The notes below the pieces were generated by a model, which was given only the letters and a program-made list of their open reading frames with translations, was not told the DNA's origin and did no database searches. Both the position numbers and the translations under genes were made by a program. DNA of 64,000 bases from Phycicoccus sp. M110.8 (lineage in GTDB: Bacteria > Actinomycetota > Actinomycetes > Actinomycetales > Dermatophilaceae), in assembly GCF_032464895.1 (NCBI RefSeq), contig NZ_JAWDIC010000001.1, positions 186,001 through 250,000 on the forward strand, given 5' to 3'. Shown one piece after another: positions 1 through 8,507 of the stretch (position 1 is the first letter of the stretch; each line of letters begins with the position of its first letter).

Positions 1-381
1 CTCCTCGGTGGCCCAGTGGTCGCGGGCGAGGGTGAACGTGGCGTCCGGCGCGGCCCCGAGGAACGAGGTGTAGGCGACGTGCCGCACCCCGGCTGCCACC
101 GCCGCATCGACGAGGGCGACGTGCTGGTCGACCCGGTCGGGCGTCTCCGCGCCCGAGACCATGAACAGGACGTCGACGCCGCGCAGGGCCGCCTGCGCCC
201 CCGTGGGGTCGGCGTAGTCGCAGCGCCGCCGCTCCCAGTCCGAGGGAGCGTCCACGCGCTCGGGACGGCGCGCGAGGAGCACCGCGGGCGTGCCGGCGGC
301 CACCAGGCGGTCCAGGACCTTGCGCCCCAGGTGCCCGGTGACCCCGGTCAGCCCGATGACGTCCGTGCGGGTGTCGGCCAT
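1..381 (-). CDS. NAD(P)-binding NmrA-like oxidoreductase, partial (C-terminus outside window)
   Basis: The minus-strand frame opens with ATG at 381 and runs off the window edge, so only about 127 N-terminal residues are seen. The N-terminus has the Rossmann dinucleotide motif GLTGVTGHLG followed by a basic patch after the second strand (LLARRPERV), as in NmrA/SDR proteins that bind NAD(P)H. A later stretch, AAGVRHVAYTSFLGA, fits the family strand that ends at the catalytic region. Substrate unknown. The start is supported by a TAGCGT hexamer six bases upstream and no ribosome-binding site, suggesting a leaderless transcript. Confidence 0.7.
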   Translation of the reverse strand, partial: MADTRTDVIGLTGVTGHLGRKVLDRLVAAGTPAVLLARRPERVDAPSDWERRRCDYADPTGAQAALRGVDVLFMVSGAETPDRVDQHVALVDAAVAAGVRHVAYTSFLGAAPDATFTLARDHWATEE

Positions 382-387
382 GCGGCG

Positions 388-393
388 ACGCTA
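388..393 (-). promoter_or_regulatory. -10 element of a leaderless promoter
   Basis: TAGCGT on the minus strand, ending six bases before the ATG at 381. No Shine-Dalgarno lies between, so transcription probably begins at or near the A of the start codon. Confidence 0.45.
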
Positions 394-894
394 CCCCGCG
401 AGCTCGAGGGTCATGAACACGCTGAACTCGTCCAGGGCGTACGGGCCGAACGGGCCGCACTCGACGAACCCGTGGCGGGCGTACAGCGCGCGGGCCGGCG
501 CGAACTCGGCCTGCGGTCCGGTCTCGAGGCTGACCCTGGCGTAACCCCGCCGCGTGGCCTCGCCCACGAGGTGCGCGAGCACCATCGCCCCCACCCCCCG
601 GCGACGGTGGGCCGTCGCGACGCGCATCGACTTGAGCTCGCCGTGGGTCGGGTCGAGCTCACGCAGGGCACCGCACCCGATCGCCTCGTCACCGTCCCAG
701 ACGCTCCAGAAGGTCAGGTCCGGTGTGCGCAGCCGGTCCGCGTCGAGGGCGTGCACGCTCTCGGCCGGCGAGTAGCGGTGCATGTCGGCGAGGTGCTCGG
801 CGAGCAGCGCCCGGACCTGCGGCGTGTCGAGACCGCCGAGCCGGATCTGCGCGGCTCCCCGTACCTCTGGGACGTCCGGGACCGTGGCGGACAC
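391..894 (-). CDS. GNAT family N-acetyltransferase
   Basis: A 167-residue protein starting at GTG 894, four bases after the hflX stop codon, so the two are probably translated from one message. The acetyl-CoA loop RRRGVG lies in the middle, preceded by the strand SMRVATAHR and followed by a C-terminal half with ARALYARHGFVECG, typical of small-molecule or protein acetyltransferases of the GNAT fold. Substrate cannot be predicted. An upstream extension of the open frame exists but lies inside hflX, so the GTG just after the hflX stop is preferred. Confidence 0.75.
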   Translation of the reverse strand: MSATVPDVPEVRGAAQIRLGGLDTPQVRALLAEHLADMHRYSPAESVHALDADRLRTPDLTFWSVWDGDEAIGCGALRELDPTHGELKSMRVATAHRRRGVGAMVLAHLVGEATRRGYARVSLETGPQAEFAPARALYARHGFVECGPFGPYALDEFSVFMTLELAG

Positions 895-898
895 CGGC

Positions 899-2344
899 TC
901 AGGCGGCGTATGCCGCGAGCTCGCTGGCGAGGTCCGCGTGCACCCGGGCCTTGACCCGCGTGCCGTCGGAGGTGTGCTCGCTCGCGAGGACGTCGGCCTC
1001 CTGGTGCAGCCGGCTGACCAGGTCACCCCGGTCGTACGGCAGCAGCACGTCGACGTCGATCGTGGGGCGGGGCAGCTCGTCGGCGATGAGCGCACGCAGC
1101 TCGGCCAGGCCCTGGCCGGTGCGGGCCGACACGATGACGCAGTGCTTCTCGTGGCGGCGCAGCCGGTCGAGCACCTCGGGGTCGGCGGCGTCGGCCTTGT
1201 TGACGACGACGACCTCCTTGACGTCGGCGGCGTCCACGTCGGCGAGGACCGCGCGGACGGCGCTGATCTGGCCCTCGGGGTCGGGGTGCGAGCCGTCGAC
1301 CACGTGGAGCAGAAGGTCGGCGTCACCGACCTCCTCGAGGGTCGAGCGGAACGCCTCGACCAGCTGGGTCGGCAGCTGCCGCACGAACCCGACCGTGTCG
1401 GCGAGCGTGTAGAGGCGGCCGTCCTCCGTCTCGGCCCGGCGCACCGTCGGGTCCAGCGTGGCGAACAGCTGGTTCTGCACCAGCACGCCGGCGTTGGTCA
1501 GCCGGTTGAGCAGCGAGGACTTGCCGGCGTTGGTGTAGCCGGCGATGGCCACGCTCGGCACGGCATTGGCGCGACGGGAGAGCCGGCGGGTGTCGCGGCT
1601 GGTCTTCATCTCCTTGATCTCGCGCCGGAGCTTGGCCATCCGCTGGTTGATCCGGCGGCGGTCCAGCTCGATCTTGGTCTCACCGGGACCACGCGAGCCC
1701 ATGCCCTGGCCGCCCGCGGCCTGGCCACCGGCCTGCCGGGACATCGACTCACCCCAGCCACGAAGGCGCGGCAGGAGGTACTGCATCTGGGCCAGCTCGA
1801 CCTGGGCCTTGCCCTCACGGGACTTCGCGTGCTGGGCGAAGATGTCGAGGATCAGCGCGGTCCGGTCGATGACCTTGACCTTGACGACGTCCTCCAGCGC
1901 TCGCCGCTGGGACGGGGTGAGCTCGGTGTCGCAGATGACGGTGTCGGCGCCCTCGGCGACGACGATGTCGCGCAGCTCGTGCGCCTTGCCCTTGCCGAGG
2001 TAGGTGCTGTTGTCCGGGTGGCTGCGCCGCTGCACCACACCCGCGAGCACCTCCGAGCCGGCCGTCTCGGCCAGCGCGGCGAGCTCGCGCATCGAGTTGT
2101 CGGCGTCCTCCTGCGTGCCCTCGGTCCACACCGCGGCGAGGACCACGCGCTCGAGGCGCAGCTGCCGGTACTCGACCTCCGTGATGTCCTCGAGCTCGGT
2201 GGACAGGCCGGCGACACGGCGCAGCGCCGCCCGCTCCTCGCGGTCGTACTGGTCGCCGTCGAACGTGGCCAGGTCGCTGTCGAGGATCCGCTCCTCGTCG
2301 GCCAGCGCCGTGGCCCTCTGGTCAAAGATGTTCTGCTTCGTCAT
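899..2344 (-). CDS. hflX: Ribosome-associated GTPase HflX
   Basis: A 481-residue GTPase of the HflX family, which binds 50S/70S ribosomes and helps rescue or split stalled ribosomes. The N-terminal HflX domain contains STYLGKGKAHEL; the glycine-rich linker GGQGMGSRGPGETK precedes a coiled segment. The G domain has Walker A GYTNAGKSS, switch DTVGF, NKAD (G4) and SARTG (G5). Length matches actinobacterial HflX. The ATG at 2344 has GAGGGG just upstream. It lies downstream of the miaA/dapF block as in many bacteria, although here separated from dapF by two plus-strand genes. Confidence 0.95.
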   Translation of the reverse strand: MTKQNIFDQRATALADEERILDSDLATFDGDQYDREERAALRRVAGLSTELEDITEVEYRQLRLERVVLAAVWTEGTQEDADNSMRELAALAETAGSEVLAGVVQRRSHPDNSTYLGKGKAHELRDIVVAEGADTVICDTELTPSQRRALEDVVKVKVIDRTALILDIFAQHAKSREGKAQVELAQMQYLLPRLRGWGESMSRQAGGQAAGGQGMGSRGPGETKIELDRRRINQRMAKLRREIKEMKTSRDTRRLSRRANAVPSVAIAGYTNAGKSSLLNRLTNAGVLVQNQLFATLDPTVRRAETEDGRLYTLADTVGFVRQLPTQLVEAFRSTLEEVGDADLLLHVVDGSHPDPEGQISAVRAVLADVDAADVKEVVVVNKADAADPEVLDRLRRHEKHCVIVSARTGQGLAELRALIADELPRPTIDVDVLLPYDRGDLVSRLHQEADVLASEHTSDGTRVKARVHADLASELAAYAA

Positions 2345-2427
2345 GTCCCCTCTAGGTTCTCACCCTGCAACACCTGCGGCGAACCGTTTAGTCCGATCGC
2401 GGCGGTGGGCCCGCCCGGCTGCGCCGC

Positions 2428-2433
2428 TACGGT
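2428..2433 (+). promoter_or_regulatory. -10 element of a leaderless promoter
   Basis: TACGGT ends eight bases before the ATG at 2442 and no ribosome-binding site is visible, suggesting a leaderless message for the methyltransferase gene. Confidence 0.4.
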
Positions 2434-2441
2434 GTCCCCTG

Positions 2442-3059
2442 ATGAGCACCGGCGACCACTACTTCACCGCCTCCCCCGCCAGCCCCGAGCAGCAGCGCAG
2501 CCTCACCGTGCGGCTGGCCGGGCGTGACGTCACGGTTCGCACCGCCGGTGGCATCTTCAGCCCCGACGGCCTCGACAAGGGCACCGCGGTGCTGCTCCGC
2601 GAGGCGCCCGCCCCGCCGGCAACGGGAACCTTCCTCGACCTGGGCTGCGGTTGGGGACCCCTCGCGCTGAGCCTCGCGCTGCTGGCCCCGGACGCCCGGG
2701 TGTATGCCGTGGACGTCAACGAGCGCGCGCTCGACCTGCTTCGCAGCAACGCCCGCTCGCTCGGCCTGTCTCAGGTGCAGGCAGGTCTCGCGGAGGACGT
2801 GCCGGTCGACGTGTCGTTCGACCTGATCTGGTCGAACCCGCCGATCCGGGTCGGCAAGGCGGTCCTGCACGAGCTGCTGCTCACCTGGTTGCCGCGGCTG
2901 GCACCCGGCGGGGTCGCCTACCTCGTCGTGCAGAAGAACCTCGGCTCGGACTCGTTGCAGCGCTGGCTCGCCGAGCAGCTGCCGGCCGACTCGTATGCCG
3001 TGTCCCGGTACGCGTCGGACAAGGGCTTCCGGGTGCTCGAGGTCCGCCGGGCGGCCTGA
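2442..3059 (+). CDS. Class I SAM-dependent methyltransferase, RsmC/RlmG 'MTS' type
   Basis: A 205-residue methyltransferase. Motif I is DLGCGWGPLALSLAL, the acidic residue after strand 2 is in VYAVDVNERAL, and the catalytic SNPPI motif (NPPx) matches N-directed methyltransferases of the small MTS family, which methylate guanine in rRNA. The N-terminal HYFTASPASPEQQRS resembles the short form of this family without the duplicated domain of E. coli RsmC. It is transcribed opposite to hflX. The rRNA target is a family inference; no direct evidence in sequence. Confidence 0.8.
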   Translation: MSTGDHYFTASPASPEQQRSLTVRLAGRDVTVRTAGGIFSPDGLDKGTAVLLREAPAPPATGTFLDLGCGWGPLALSLALLAPDARVYAVDVNERALDLLRSNARSLGLSQVQAGLAEDVPVDVSFDLIWSNPPIRVGKAVLHELLLTWLPRLAPGGVAYLVVQKNLGSDSLQRWLAEQLPADSYAVSRYASDKGFRVLEVRRAA

Positions 3060-3115
3060 TCCGAGCAGATCGGCACGGCGCGGCATACCGGTCAGGAACT
3101 GGCCTCAACGCCGCC

Positions 3116-3121
3116 TAGCGT
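3116..3121 (+). promoter_or_regulatory. -10 element of a leaderless promoter
   Basis: TAGCGT ends seven bases before ATG 3129; no Shine-Dalgarno sequence in between. Confidence 0.45.
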
Positions 3122-3128
3122 CGGCGAC

Positions 3129-3566
3129 ATGACCCCGAACACACACAGCTCCACGCCCACAGCCACCTTCGCCTCCGTCCGCGTGATCACGGACGACGTC
3201 CCGCGCCTGGTCGCCTTCTACGAGCTCGTCACCGACCGGGCCGCCCGCTGGGCCACCCCCACCTTCGCCGAGCTGTCGAGCGACCGCGCCACCCTGGCTG
3301 TCGCCGGGACCGAGACCCTCGCCCTCTTCGGGGAGCAGCTGGCCGAGCCCGGCGCCAACCGCTCGGTGATCATCGAGTGGCACGTCGACGACGTGGACGC
3401 CGAGCACGAGCGCCTGGGCGGCTCCGTGGGGGCGGTCGAGCAGGTCCCGACGACCATGCCCTGGGGCAACCGGTCGATGCTGTTGCGGGACCCCGACGGC
3501 AACCTGGTCAACCTGTTCACCCCGGTGTCCGATGCGGCGAGGGAGCGGTTCAGCCCAGCGAGGTGA
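3129..3566 (+). CDS. VOC (glyoxalase/bleomycin-resistance fold) family protein
   Basis: A 145-residue protein with one vicinal oxygen chelate domain: the N-terminal half contains SVRVITDDVPRLVAFYELVT and the C-terminal half ends in the family hallmark LLRDPDGNLVNLF, with a likely metal-binding acidic residue in IIEWHVDDVDA. Such proteins act as metal-dependent isomerases, dioxygenases or antibiotic-binding proteins; the substrate is not predictable. Its 3' end overlaps the 3' end of dapF by 17 bases on the opposite strand, a convergent overlap. Confidence 0.8.
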   Translation: MTPNTHSSTPTATFASVRVITDDVPRLVAFYELVTDRAARWATPTFAELSSDRATLAVAGTETLALFGEQLAEPGANRSVIIEWHVDDVDAEHERLGGSVGAVEQVPTTMPWGNRSMLLRDPDGNLVNLFTPVSDAARERFSPAR

Positions 3567-4431
3567 CGCCGTCGGCGACGAGCACTGCCGGGCCGGCCAG
3601 CTCGACCTCGTCGCCGGGCAGGGCGCGGACCCGCAGGCGGCCACCCGGGACGTCGACCGTCCAGGTGTCGCCCCGGCCACCCGCCCAGAAGCGGGTCGCC
3701 AGGGCGGCGGCCGCGGCGCCCGTGCCGCAGGACCGGGTCTCGCCCACGCCGCGCTCGTGGACGCGCATGCGGACGTGCCCGGCGCCGAGGGGGCGGACCA
3801 GCTCGACGTTGGTGCCGTGCTCGGGCGCGGGGTTGACCAAGGGGGCGAGGTGCAGGTCGAGGGCGTCGAGGTCGACCTGTTCGGGCAGGGCGACGACCGT
3901 GTGCGGGTTGCCGAGGTCGAGGCTGAGGGCCGACATCGGCTCATGGCCCGGCAGGTGGACGAGCGCGTCGAAGCCCTCATCCTCGGCGATCGCCGGCTGG
4001 GCCAGCCGCCACGGGCCGAGGTTGACGGCGATGACCGCGTCGGCGCCCTGGCCCTCGAACCGCACGACCTTGGTGCCGGCCCGGGTGGCGATGGCGAACT
4101 CGTCCGCGGTCTCCAGTCCCTCCCGCCGCAGGTAGGTGGCGAAGACGCGGGTGCCGTTGCCGCACATCTCGGCGATGCTGCCGTCGGCGTTGCGGTAGTC
4201 CATGAACCAGCGGGCGTGGGCCGCCTGGGCCAGCACGCCGGGCTCGGTGGCGGCCGCGCTCGGCACCACCCGGATCACGCCGTCACCGCCGATGCCGGCG
4301 TGCCGGTCGGCGAGGCGGGCGGCCTGCTGGGCGGTCAGGTCGAGGGCGCCCTCGAGGTCGGGGACGAGGACGAAGTCGTTCTCGGTGCCGTGCCCCTTGG
4401 TGAAGGCGATCTGGTCAGCCATGCCTGTCAT
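3550..4431 (-). CDS. dapF: Diaminopimelate epimerase
   Basis: A 293-residue DapF, which interconverts LL- and meso-diaminopimelate for lysine and peptidoglycan synthesis. Both catalytic cysteines are visible, in MCGNGTR and SCGTGAAAAAL, together with the GHGTENDFV N-terminus and the HAGIGGDGV motif. It overlaps the 3' end of miaA by 17 bases, so the two are co-translated; a second in-frame ATG at 4422 is an alternative start. Length and motifs are typical. Confidence 0.95.
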   Translation of the reverse strand: MTGMADQIAFTKGHGTENDFVLVPDLEGALDLTAQQAARLADRHAGIGGDGVIRVVPSAAATEPGVLAQAAHARWFMDYRNADGSIAEMCGNGTRVFATYLRREGLETADEFAIATRAGTKVVRFEGQGADAVIAVNLGPWRLAQPAIAEDEGFDALVHLPGHEPMSALSLDLGNPHTVVALPEQVDLDALDLHLAPLVNPAPEHGTNVELVRPLGAGHVRMRVHERGVGETRSCGTGAAAAALATRFWAGGRGDTWTVDVPGGRLRVRALPGDEVELAGPAVLVADGVTSLG

Positions 4432-5365
4432 TCTCGCCGATCGCGGCCCGGACGAGTGCCACGGCCCGCGGGACGAGGCCGGGGTCCGTCGCGTCCAGCC
4501 AGGCGATCCTCGGGTCGGGCGTGAACCACGACTCCTGCCGCCGGGCGAACCGTCGCGTCATCGCGGTCGTCTGCGCCTGTGCCTCCTCGCGCGTCATCGT
4601 GCCGTCGAGCTCGGCGAGGGCCTGGGCGTAACCGAGTGCCCTGGAGGCGGTGCGGCCCTGACGAAGGCCACGCCGTTCCAGGCCGCGCGCCTCCTCGAGC
4701 AGCCCGTCGTCCCACATGCGGGCGACCCGCTGCGCGATGCGGTCGTCGAGCACGCCGCGGTCCAGCCGCAGCCCGATGGTGGTCGTGGGCTGGAGGTGCT
4801 CGCGGCGGGGCATGGTGGCCGAGAAGGGGCGACCGGTGAGCTCGACGACCTCGAGCGCACGCACCACCCGTCGCACGTTGCGGGGCTCGATCGCCTGCGC
4901 CGCAACGGGATCCACCTCGCACAGCCGCTCGTACACCGCCTCGGGGCCGACCGCCTCCGCCTCAGCCTCCAGCCGCGCTCGGACGGCCGGGTCGGTGGGT
5001 GGGATGTCGAGGACGTCGAGCGCCGCCCGGACGTACAAGCCGGATCCACCCACGACCACCGGGTGCGCGCCACGGCCCTGGATCGCCGCGATGTCCGCCC
5101 GCGCCGCCTGCTGGTATGCCGCGACGCTCGCCTCCTGCGTCACGTCCAGCACGTCGAGCTGGTGGTGCGGGATGCCGCGGCGCTCCGCCACGGACAGCTT
5201 GGCCGTGCCGATGTCCATGCCGCGGTAGAGCTGGCTGGCGTCGGCGTTGACCACCTCGCCGCCGAGCTCCTCCGCGAGGTGCAGCCCGAGGTCGGACTTG
5301 CCGGTGGCGGTGGGCCCGACGACCGCGACCACCAGGGGGCGCGAGGTCCGGGGGCGGGAGGTCAC
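4415..5365 (-). CDS. miaA: tRNA dimethylallyltransferase
   Basis: A 316-residue MiaA, which prenylates A37 of tRNAs reading UNN codons; the product is the substrate for MiaB, encoded just upstream. The P-loop GPTATGKS is near the N-terminus, with DASQLYRGMDIGTAK and the SGLYVRAALD and RNVRRVVRALEV motifs following. The GTG at 5365 is chosen because it lies four bases after the def stop codon; the longer open frame upstream runs inside def. Confidence 0.92.
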   Translation of the reverse strand: MTSRPRTSRPLVVAVVGPTATGKSDLGLHLAEELGGEVVNADASQLYRGMDIGTAKLSVAERRGIPHHQLDVLDVTQEASVAAYQQAARADIAAIQGRGAHPVVVGGSGLYVRAALDVLDIPPTDPAVRARLEAEAEAVGPEAVYERLCEVDPVAAQAIEPRNVRRVVRALEVVELTGRPFSATMPRREHLQPTTTIGLRLDRGVLDDRIAQRVARMWDDGLLEEARGLERRGLRQGRTASRALGYAQALAELDGTMTREEAQAQTTAMTRRFARRQESWFTPDPRIAWLDATDPGLVPRAVALVRAAIGENDRHG

Positions 5366-5369
5366 CGGG

Positions 5370-5966
5370 TCAGAGATCGTGCTCGTCCGGGGCGTCGTGG
5401 CCGAACGGGTCCTCGTCGACACCCGGCATCCACGAGTGGCCGGGCACGCCCCAACCCTGCTTCTTGACAGCCTTGCGGGCCTTCTTGCCCCAGCGGTCGT
5501 TGAGCCGGTCCACGTAGAGGAAACCGTTGAGGTGGTCGTACTCGTGCTGCATGCACCGGGCGAACCAGCCGCTGGCCTCGAACGAGATCTCGTTGCCCTC
5601 GACGTCGAAGCCCGTGACCTTCGCACTCAGGCCTCGCTTGAGCGGGAAGCTCTCCCCCGGCACCGACAGGCAGCCCTCGACCTCGTCGTGCGGGTCCGGG
5701 TCCTCGACCGCCGGCTTCGAGGCCGTGACGTACGGGTTCACCACGACGCCACGCGGGGGCACGCCGTCGTCGTTCTCCATCTGCCAGGTGAAGATGCGCA
5801 GCCCCACGCCGACCTGGGGCGCGGCGAGGCCGACGCCGTTCGCCGCGTCCATGGTCTCGAACATGTCGGCGACGAGGTCGGCGAGCTCGGCGTCGAAGTG
5901 CTGCACGGGTTCGGCCCGACGGTGCAGGACGGGCTCGCCCGTGATGACGATGGGGCGCACGGTCAT
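5370..5966 (-). CDS. def: Peptide deformylase
   Basis: A 198-residue deformylase removing the N-formyl group from nascent proteins. All three signature motifs are present: GVGLAAPQVG, EGCLSVPG and QHEYDHLNG, giving the Cys and two His metal ligands and the catalytic Glu. It has a charged C-terminal tail of about 30 residues. The gene sits between miaB and miaA, with four bases to miaA. Putting a deformylase inside the miaB-miaA-dapF run is less usual; an additional def copy elsewhere in the genome is possible. Confidence 0.93.
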   Translation of the reverse strand: MTVRPIVITGEPVLHRRAEPVQHFDAELADLVADMFETMDAANGVGLAAPQVGVGLRIFTWQMENDDGVPPRGVVVNPYVTASKPAVEDPDPHDEVEGCLSVPGESFPLKRGLSAKVTGFDVEGNEISFEASGWFARCMQHEYDHLNGFLYVDRLNDRWGKKARKAVKKQGWGVPGHSWMPGVDEDPFGHDAPDEHDL

Positions 5967-6017
5967 GCGGGGAAGTCTTCCAGATCGGGGCGGTCGCGTC
6001 CGGCGGGGGCGAAAACG

Positions 6018-7553
6018 TCAGCCACAGCTCGGGGCGGTCACCGTGGCAGGCCGACCCACGCCCGGCATGCCGAGGCTGACGGCGGGCTTGCCGCCACCGG
6101 TGGGCTGGTCCTGCAGCGCCGCCCACGCGTCACCCCCGGCAGTGCGGCGCACGGCATACGCACCGCCGGAGAGGGCGGCGTCGGCGACGAGGTGGTGCGG
6201 GGCGCCGTAGGTGACGCCGACGGTGACCATGTCGCCGGGGCGCGGCTTCTCGGCGCCCTCGGGCACGGCGAAGTGGACGAGGCGGTTGTCACGGGCCCGG
6301 CCCGACAGGCGCTGGGTCTCGGTGTCCTTGCGGCCCTCACCGGTGGCGACGAGGACCTCCACCTCCCGGCCCTCGATGGCGCGGTTCTCGGCCCAGGAGA
6401 TCTCCTCCTGCAGCTCGATCAGGCGGTCGTAGCGCTCCTGCACGACGGCCTTGGGCAGCTGGTCGGGCATCGTCGCTGCCGGCGTGCCGGGCCGGATCGA
6501 GTACTGGAAGGTGAACGCGCTGGAGAAGCGGCTCTCGCGCACGACGCGCAGCGTCTCCTCGAAGTCCGCGTCCGTCTCCCCCGGGAAGCCGACGATGATG
6601 TCGGTCGTGATCGCGGCATCCGGGATCTGCGCCCGGACCTTGTCGAGGATGCCGAGGAACTTGGCGCTGCGGTAGGAGCGGCGCATGTCCTTGAGCACCT
6701 TGTCCGAGCCGGACTGCAGCGGCATGTGCAGGCTCGGCATGACGTTGGGGGTCTCGGCCATCGCGGCGATGACGTCGTCGGTGAAGGCCGCCGGGTGCGG
6801 GCTGGTGAAGCGCACCCGCTCCAGGCCGTCGATCTCGCCGCAGGCCCGCAGCAGCTTGCCGAACGCGAGCCGGTCGCCGAACTCGACGCCGTAGGTGTTG
6901 ACGTTCTGCCCGAGCAGGGTGACCTCGACGACGCCTTGGTCGACGAGCGCCTGCACCTCGGCGAGCACGTCGCCGGGGCGGCGGTCGGCCTCCTTGCCGC
7001 GCAGGCTGGGGACGATGCAGAACGTGCAGGTGTTGTTGCACCCCACCGAGATCGACACCCAGCCGGCGTAGGCGGAGTCGCGGCGCGTGGGCAGGGTCGA
7101 GGGGAAGACCTCGAGGCTCTCGAGGATCTCGACCTCGGCGCGCTTGTTGTGGCGGGCGCGGTCGAGCAGGGCCGGGAGGCTGCCGATGTTGTGGGTGCCG
7201 AAGACGACGTCGACCCACGGGGCCCGCTGCACGATGGTCGAGCGGTCCTTCTGGGCCATGCAGCCACCGACCGCGATCTGCATGTCGGGGTTGCGGGTCT
7301 TGGCGGGACGCAGCTGGCCGAGGTTGCCGTAGAGCTTGTTGTCGGCGTTCTCGCGGACAGCGCAGGTGTTGAAGACGACGACGTCGGCGGCCTCGGGCCG
7401 CTCCCCCGCGGGGAGGCTGTTGACGTCGACGTAGCCGGCGGTCTCGAGCAGGCCGGCGAGCCGCTCGGAGTCGTGGACGTTCATCTGGCACCCGTGGGTG
7501 CGCACGTCGTAGGTCTTCGCTCCGGCGGTGGGGGTGGCAACTGTGGTCGTCAT
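6018..7553 (-). CDS. miaB: tRNA-2-methylthio-N6-dimethylallyladenosine synthase
   Basis: A 511-residue radical-SAM methylthiotransferase that adds the 2-methylthio group to i6A37 made by MiaA. The N-terminal UPF0004 domain has three cysteines for the auxiliary cluster (THGCQMN, NTCAV, GGCMA). The radical-SAM CxxxCxxC motif is CNNTCTFC, followed by the fold motifs FGDRL, TSPHP and [11 protein letters not shown], and a C-terminal TRAM region (GREVEVLVA). The start ATG 7553 lies ten bases after TACCCT and lacks a ribosome-binding site, so it may be leaderless. The C-terminal tail beyond the TRAM domain is longer than in E. coli. Confidence 0.93.
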   Translation of the reverse strand: MTTTVATPTAGAKTYDVRTHGCQMNVHDSERLAGLLETAGYVDVNSLPAGERPEAADVVVFNTCAVRENADNKLYGNLGQLRPAKTRNPDMQIAVGGCMAQKDRSTIVQRAPWVDVVFGTHNIGSLPALLDRARHNKRAEVEILESLEVFPSTLPTRRDSAYAGWVSISVGCNNTCTFCIVPSLRGKEADRRPGDVLAEVQALVDQGVVEVTLLGQNVNTYGVEFGDRLAFGKLLRACGEIDGLERVRFTSPHPAAFTDDVIAAMAETPNVMPSLHMPLQSGSDKVLKDMRRSYRSAKFLGILDKVRAQIPDAAITTDIIVGFPGETDADFEETLRVVRESRFSSAFTFQYSIRPGTPAATMPDQLPKAVVQERYDRLIELQEEISWAENRAIEGREVEVLVATGEGRKDTETQRLSGRARDNRLVHFAVPEGAEKPRPGDMVTVGVTYGAPHHLVADAALSGGAYAVRRTAGGDAWAALQDQPTGGGKPAVSLGMPGVGRPATVTAPSCG

Positions 7554-7675
7554 CGCACCGACAAGGGTACGTGCTCCCCACCGCTGCGTATGCCGGGTCG
7601 GCGCCGGCACACTGCGATGCCGGGCTCGATCCGGCGCCGGGGTCGGTCCGGGGCCGGGTCGGCGCCCGGCGACGG

Positions 7676-8476
7676 TCAGTCGCGCTGGTGCTCGGGGGCC
7701 CCGCGGACGGCCTCGCGGATGACCTGCATGGACAGGTCGCCCGGGTAGCCCTTGCGGGCGAGCATGCCGGCGAGCCGGCGGGTCTGCACCGTGGCGTCGA
7801 GCCCGTGCATGGTCCGGAGCTTCTTGGCGACCAGGCGCTCGGCCTGCTCGCGCTCGTCCTCGGGGCGGACCTCCTCGAGGGCGGCCTGCGCCGTCTCGTC
7901 GTCGACGCCCTTGGTGCGCAGCTCGCGCGCCAGCGCGCGTTTGGCGAGCCCCCGGCTGGCCTGCTGGGAGCGGACCAGCATCCCGGCATAAGCCTCGTCG
8001 TCGATGAGGCCCACCTCGGTCATGCGGTCGAGGACACGCTCGGCGACGTCGTCGGCGCAGCCACGCTGGCGCAGCTTGTCGGCCAGCTGCTTGCGGCTGC
8101 GCGGCGCCATCGCCAGCTGGCGCAGGACGATCTGCCGTGCGACGTCCTCGGCATCCGGCTCGCCGTCACGAGTCGTGGGGTCGGACTCGGGGTCGCCCGG
8201 GATGGGCTGCCACGCCCGCGGTCGGCGCTCTCGGCTCTCTGGCCGCTCTCGGCGCTTCGGCCTGGACGCCGTACGGGGCTCCCGGGGCGCGTCGGGCTCC
8301 CAGATCGCACCCGGCTCCGCAGCGGCGCCCGTGCCCGCGTCCGCACCTCGTTCCGCAGGGGCACCCGGTTCGGACGCCGTGGGCGGGACGTCGCCGAACC
8401 ACGAGGGTCCGTGGGACGACGTCGCGGCCTGGGCTGCCTCGAGGGCAGCCCAGGCCGCGGCACGCTTGTCAGTCAT
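7676..8476 (-). CDS. recX: Regulatory protein RecX
   Basis: A 266-residue RecX, an inhibitor of RecA filament extension. The C-terminal 160 residues carry the RecX three-helix repeats ([52 protein letters not shown]). The first about 100 residues are a low-complexity, Pro/Ala/Arg-rich extension not needed for the fold. The gene begins 31 bases after the recA stop, with no clear ribosome-binding site, and its first codons contain a very stable inverted repeat, suggesting that recX is expressed by limited read-through from recA. Confidence 0.9.
   Translation of the reverse strand: MTDKRAAAWAALEAAQAATSSHGPSWFGDVPPTASEPGAPAERGADAGTGAAAEPGAIWEPDAPREPRTASRPKRRERPESRERRPRAWQPIPGDPESDPTTRDGEPDAEDVARQIVLRQLAMAPRSRKQLADKLRQRGCADDVAERVLDRMTEVGLIDDEAYAGMLVRSQQASRGLAKRALARELRTKGVDDETAQAALEEVRPEDEREQAERLVAKKLRTMHGLDATVQTRRLAGMLARKGYPGDLSMQVIREAVRGAPEHQRD
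8423..8459 (-). terminator. 16-bp perfect hairpin inside the start of recX (possible recA/recX attenuator)
   Basis: The arms CGCGGCCTGGGCTGCC and its exact complement are separated by five bases. In the recA-recX transcript the hairpin begins 17 bases after the A of the recX ATG, so it is coding sequence (Ala/Trp/Leu codons) as well as structure. A hairpin between recA and recX that limits read-through is known in E. coli; its placement inside the recX reading frame is the unusual part. No U-tract follows. Confidence 0.55.
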
Positions 8477-8507
8477 GATCGGTGACTGGTGGAGCGGTCA
8501 GGTCCGG

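Noticed and set aside
16-954. Long plus-strand frame opposite the first minus-strand genes
   Set aside because: Arg/Gly/Val-rich shadow of the NmrA-like, GNAT and hflX genes on the other strand; long antisense frames are expected at this GC content.
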